Source: Tropicibacter sp. R16_0
GTDB taxonomy: Bacteria; Pseudomonadota; Alphaproteobacteria; Rhodobacterales; Rhodobacteraceae
DNA length: 64,000 nt
NCBI RefSeq assembly: GCF_017743935.1
Contig: NZ_JAGHRE010000003.1
Span: 434,001-498,000, forward strand
Reading direction: 5' to 3'
This document shows, piece after piece, positions 61,105-64,000 of this stretch. Under the pieces are notes generated by a model. It was not told where the DNA came from. It saw only the letters and a program-made list of their open reading frames with translations, and did no database searches. The position numbers and the translations under genes are program-made. Each line of letters opens with the position of its first letter. Position 1 is the first letter of the stretch.

Positions 61105-61935
61105 TTAGCCAACAAAGGCTTTTTCAACCACAAACTGCTTGGGATCCGAGTTTGCGCCTTCTTCCAGGCCGAACCCTTCGAGGATTTCGGTGATGTCCTT
61201 GTTGAAGGCAAGGCTGCCGCAGACCATGCCGCGATCGGTTTCCGGGTTGATCGGGTCGATGCCCAGATCCTTGAACACGGTGCCGTCGGTCAGCAGATCG
61301 GTGATCCGGCCCATCTTGGGGCTCTCTTCGCGGGTGGTGGTCGGGTAATAACGGATCTTGTCGGCAAAGCCTTCGCCGATCAGTTCTGCCAGCATCTCGT
61401 CTTGCTTGATGCTTTCGATCAGCTGGCGACCATATTCCAACTCGGCCACTTCGCGGCAGGTGTGTGTGATCACGACCTCGTCGTAGTCCTCATACGTCTG
61501 CGGTTCACGCAGCAGCGAGGCAAAGGGCGCAAAGCCGGTGCCGGTGGCAAAGAACCACAAACGCTTGCCGGGCAGCAGGGCGTCATGCACCAGTGTGCCA
61601 ACGGGCTTGGGGCGCAGGATGATCTGATCGCCGGGCTTGATGTGCTGCAGCTTTGACGTCAGCGGGCCGTTCTGCACCTTGATCGAATAGAACTCCAGCT
61701 CTTCGTCCCAAGACGGCGAGGCGATGGAATAGGCCCGCAAGAGCGGCTTGCCGTTGTCACCCAAGAGGCCGATCATCACGAACTCGCCCGAGCGGAAGCG
61801 CAGCGAGGCAGGGCGCGACACCTTGAAAGAGAACAGGCTGTCGGTCCAGTGCTTCACATCGGTGACGGTCTGGGCGTCGGGGAGAACGGGGGCCTTAACG
61901 GCGGGTGCGTCGGTCACGGATTTCATCTCTGTCAT
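61105..61935 (-). CDS. fpr: Ferredoxin/flavodoxin-NADP+ reductase
   Basis: 276 aa. FAD motif LRAYSIASP with PGDQIILRPKPVGTL, NADP motif FFATGTGFAPFASLLRE and C-terminal MVCGSLAFNKDITEIL with EGANSDPKQFVVEKAFVG (single Val-Gly end, Rhodobacter-type). It supplies electrons to ferredoxin or flavodoxin, here plausibly for sulfite reductase. It lies 110 nt after DUF934 with a terminator between. Confidence 0.94.
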   Translation of the reverse strand: MTEMKSVTDAPAVKAPVLPDAQTVTDVKHWTDSLFSFKVSRPASLRFRSGEFVMIGLLGDNGKPLLRAYSIASPSWDEELEFYSIKVQNGPLTSKLQHIKPGDQIILRPKPVGTLVHDALLPGKRLWFFATGTGFAPFASLLREPQTYEDYDEVVITHTCREVAELEYGRQLIESIKQDEMLAELIGEGFADKIRYYPTTTREESPKMGRITDLLTDGTVFKDLGIDPINPETDRGMVCGSLAFNKDITEILEGFGLEEGANSDPKQFVVEKAFVG

Positions 61936-61996
61936 CGTTATATCTGCCGGTGCTTTAGACCGACAACTCCGTTTAATCGTTGATCCAAGTCAGGAA

Positions 61997-62019
61997 AAGG
62001 GGGCAAACGGCCCCCTTTG
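61997..62019 (-). terminator. Terminator after the cysI-cysH-DUF934 block
   Basis: AAAGGGGGC (61997-62005) and GCCCCCTTT (62011-62019) pair perfectly around AAACG. On the minus strand it ends in TTTTCC, 27 nt after the DUF934 stop, so fpr probably has its own promoter. Confidence 0.8.
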
Positions 62020-62045
62020 GTTCACAAGCTGGCTATGACGCAGGA

Positions 62046-62453
62046 TTATCCGCGCAGGCGGGCCTGATAGTCGTGGTCTTTCCAGTTGGCTCGGGCAAGC
62101 CACTGATCCTCGGGCTGGCGGTTGGCCAGGTCCTGATCGATCTCGACCTCGTCAAAGCCCGAACGTCGCGCCATGGCGTATTGGTCGGCCAGAACATGGC
62201 CTTTGGCGCGCAGGCGACCGGTGAAGCCTTTCAGCCGCAGGGTGCGGGCGATGGTAAACCCGCGCCCATCGGCGAAGGACGGGAAATCGACCCGCACCAT
62301 CTTGGCCGCGCCCAAGCGGTCGATCAATTCATCAGGGTTGGTGTCGGATGCCACATCCAATGCCACCACGTCATTTGCGGCGTCGTCCAGGGTGACAAAG
62401 CCGTCGGTCCAGTCGTCGGGCTGAAAGCCCTCGTCGCTTACGATCACGTTCAT
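62046..62453 (-). CDS. DUF934 family protein of the sulfite-reduction block
   Basis: 135 aa. DUF934 pattern: DELIDRLGAAKMVRVDFPSFADGRGFTIARTLRLKGFTGRLRAKGHVLADQY. Such proteins are found next to cysI and cysH in alpha- and betaproteobacteria and are thought to aid sulfite reduction, but no reaction is proven. Overlaps cysH by 4 nt. Confidence 0.9.
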   Translation of the reverse strand: MNVIVSDEGFQPDDWTDGFVTLDDAANDVVALDVASDTNPDELIDRLGAAKMVRVDFPSFADGRGFTIARTLRLKGFTGRLRAKGHVLADQYAMARRSGFDEVEIDQDLANRQPEDQWLARANWKDHDYQARLRG

Positions 62454-63211
62454 GTCTTATCTCCTACGCGCACCATCTTGCCGTCGACAAAATGGATGCC
62501 GCATTCTTCCTTGTTCTGATCGCGCCAGCGTCCGGCGCGGGGATCTTCTCCGGGTTTGACCTTCGAGGTACACGGCGCACAGCCGATCGAAGGGTACCCT
62601 TGGGCCACCAGCGGATGCCGGGGCAGGCGGTTTTCTTCCATGTAGGCGCGCACATCTTCGGGCGCCCAGTGGGCCAGCGGATTGACCTTGATCCGGCCGG
62701 TGCCGTCCTCGACCTCAAAAAAGTCGAGCGCGGCGCGGGTGCCGGCCTGGAACCGTTTGCGACCGGTGATCCAGCCGTCAAAGCCACCCAGGGCACGCTG
62801 CAGCGGGATCGTCTTGCGCAGGGTGCAGCAGGCGTCGGTGTCGCTCAGGCGTAGAGCGCCATAGGGGTCTTGCTTGGCCACATCCTCGGCATCGGCGCGG
62901 ATGATGCGCACATCCTTGAGGCCCAACCGTTCCGCGACCTCGGCCTGATAGACCAGCGTCTCGGGGAACAGCATCTGGGTGTCCACAAACAGCACCGGAA
63001 CCGACTGGTCGATCACCGCCGCCATGTGCAACAGCACCACCGATTCCGCGCCAAAACTGGACACCAAAGCGATGTCACCCGCCTGCGTCAGCGCCCCGTG
63101 CATGACATCGGTGGCGCTGTGGTGGCGGTAGCGGTCGTTCAGGGCCTCGACCTTGTCGGTCAGGGCCTGACGATCCGCTCCCAGTTCCGTCTGGATCTCG
63201 TCAAGCGGCAT
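62450..63211 (-). CDS. cysH: Assimilatory adenylyl-sulfate (APS) reductase
   Basis: 253 aa from ATG 63211, overlapping the cysI end. Two Cys pairs that bind a [4Fe-4S] cluster: DTDACCTLRK (Cys-Cys) and GCAPCTSKV (Cys-x2-Cys). These mark APS rather than PAPS reductase. The catalytic C-terminal Cys is in KEECGIHF. FGAESVVLLHM and GRKRFQAGTR are family marks. Reduces APS to sulfite with thioredoxin; sulfite goes to CysI. Confidence 0.95.
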   Translation of the reverse strand: MPLDEIQTELGADRQALTDKVEALNDRYRHHSATDVMHGALTQAGDIALVSSFGAESVVLLHMAAVIDQSVPVLFVDTQMLFPETLVYQAEVAERLGLKDVRIIRADAEDVAKQDPYGALRLSDTDACCTLRKTIPLQRALGGFDGWITGRKRFQAGTRAALDFFEVEDGTGRIKVNPLAHWAPEDVRAYMEENRLPRHPLVAQGYPSIGCAPCTSKVKPGEDPRAGRWRDQNKEECGIHFVDGKMVRVGDKT

Positions 63212-64000
63212 CGGCCTGTGCCTCGGGGTAAAGGGCCGCTTTGAACGGCGCCAGACCAAGGCGACGGTAGGTCTGCAGGAACGTCTCGTCCGCGGTGTCG
63301 CGCAGGTCGAGGTAGGCATAAACCAGACGCTCGATGGCGGGCACGATCTCGTCATACGAGAAGCCGGGACCGGCACGTTCGCCGATGGATGCGTTTTCCG
63401 ACCCGTCGCCGCCCAGAGTGATCTGGTAGTTTTCGACGCCAGCCCGGTCCAGACCCAGAATGCCGATGTGACCCACGTGGTGGTGGCCGCAGGCGTTGAT
63501 GCAGCCCGAGATCTTGATCTTCAGGTGGCCGATGTCGTGTTCCAGCTTCAGCTCGTCAAAACGGGTCGCGATCTTTTCGGCAACCGGGATCGAGCGGGCC
63601 GTGGCCAGAGCACAGTAGTCCATGCCGGGGCAGGCGATGATGTCGCTGATCAGACCGATGTTGGCAGTGGCCAGCTCATGCTCTTTCAGCTTTGCGTGGA
63701 TCGCGGGCAGGTCCGATTTGTGGACATGCGGCAGGATCACGTTCTGCTCGTGGCTGATGCGCAGCTCGTCATAGCCGAACTCTTGCGCCAGATCCGCCAT
63801 CACGCGCATCTGCTCGGCCGTTGCATCACCGGGCGTGTTGCCGTGCTTCTTGATCGAGATCGTGACGATCGCGTGGTCCGCGTTCTTGTGCGGCGCGATG
63901 TTGGTGTCGACCCACGAGCGGAAAACCGGATCGTTGGTATAGGCACCCTCAAACGTGGCCACGGAGGCCTCGCGGAATGCGGGCAGGGCAAAGTGCGTCT
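63201..64000 (-). CDS. cysI: Ferredoxin-type sulfite/nitrite reductase, 5' end outside window
   Basis: The visible C-terminal ~266 residues contain both Cys pairs that hold the siroheme/[4Fe-4S] centre: CPGMDYCALATA and SGCINACGHHHVG. The frame stays open to the window edge (THFALPAFREASVATF), so translation starts beyond 64000. It reduces sulfite to sulfide with six electrons. Overlaps cysH by 11 nt. Confidence 0.94.
   Translation of the reverse strand, partial: THFALPAFREASVATFEGAYTNDPVFRSWVDTNIAPHKNADHAIVTISIKKHGNTPGDATAEQMRVMADLAQEFGYDELRISHEQNVILPHVHKSDLPAIHAKLKEHELATANIGLISDIIACPGMDYCALATARSIPVAEKIATRFDELKLEHDIGHLKIKISGCINACGHHHVGHIGILGLDRAGVENYQITLGGDGSENASIGERAGPGFSYDEIVPAIERLVYAYLDLRDTADETFLQTYRRLGLAPFKAALYPEAQADAA

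Overview
The window looks like a chromosomal segment of a marine alphaproteobacterium of the Roseobacter group (Rhodobacteraceae). The basis is high G+C, the block pyrC-pyrE-dnaB ... alr-mlaE-mlaF ... radA-cvpA ... purF, the order surE-pcm-nlpD, tatABC, a form II carbon monoxide dehydrogenase-like cox cluster, and a cysI-cysH-DUF934-fpr sulfur block. The genus is an inference. I saw no rRNA or tRNA gene, insertion sequence, prophage or CRISPR array. Almost the whole window is coding.

Layout. 1-9.7 kb: the end of a Hint-domain protein; an SDR, AlkC-like glycosylase, ArsM and ABC ATPase series; surE-pcm-nlpD; a folded repeat; a WYL regulator; a small Cys-containing peptide gene with an A+T-rich leader; and a small alpha/beta-barrel protein with a perfect operator-like palindrome upstream. 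9.8-18 kb: tatABC with a strong terminator, pepT, a DUF815 ATPase, a Rieske oxygenase, an SDR, a PilP-like mini-protein, a membrane protein and a TetR regulator. 18-36 kb, nearly all minus strand: purF, a second Hint protein, a cyclase-TPR protein, cvpA, radA, DUF2867 (plus strand), a coiled-coil membrane protein, PqiA-like, mlaF, a small exported protein, mlaE, alr, a 2OG-Fe(II) oxygenase, a Tat-exported agmatine-deiminase-like enzyme overlapping dnaB, pyrE and pyrC.

36.3-43.3 kb: a tight minus-strand cassette of three DVD-motif glycosyltransferases (one fused to a sulfotransferase-like domain with a lost P-loop), an intact sulfotransferase, an FkbM methyltransferase and an unassigned 320-aa protein. 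It probably makes or decorates a sulfated, methylated surface glycan or glycoprotein. It is the best candidate here for an undescribed system.

43.5-53.9 kb: a cox cluster (coxD, coxE, XdhC/CoxI, a molybdopterin-binding protein, coxS, coxL, coxM). CoxL carries the form II AYRGAGR motif. An independent unit interrupts the cluster: pmpA-pmpB (YeeE/YedE sulfur transporters), behind two SqrR/BigR-type ATTC-N8-GAAT boxes and closed by a terminator. A perfect 8-10-8 inverted repeat sits upstream of coxS. 53.9-64 kb: small membrane proteins, a folded 94-nt repeat, an SBP56/methanethiol-oxidase-like protein with a membrane neighbour, DUF2950 and DUF3300, infC with an apparent AUA start, a cyclase-hydrolase fusion, fpr, and DUF934-cysH-cysI (cysI cut by the window edge).

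Sulfur handling recurs (pmpAB, SBP56, sulfotransferase, APS reductase, sulfite reductase). All functional calls come from reading motifs and gene order; no database search was run.
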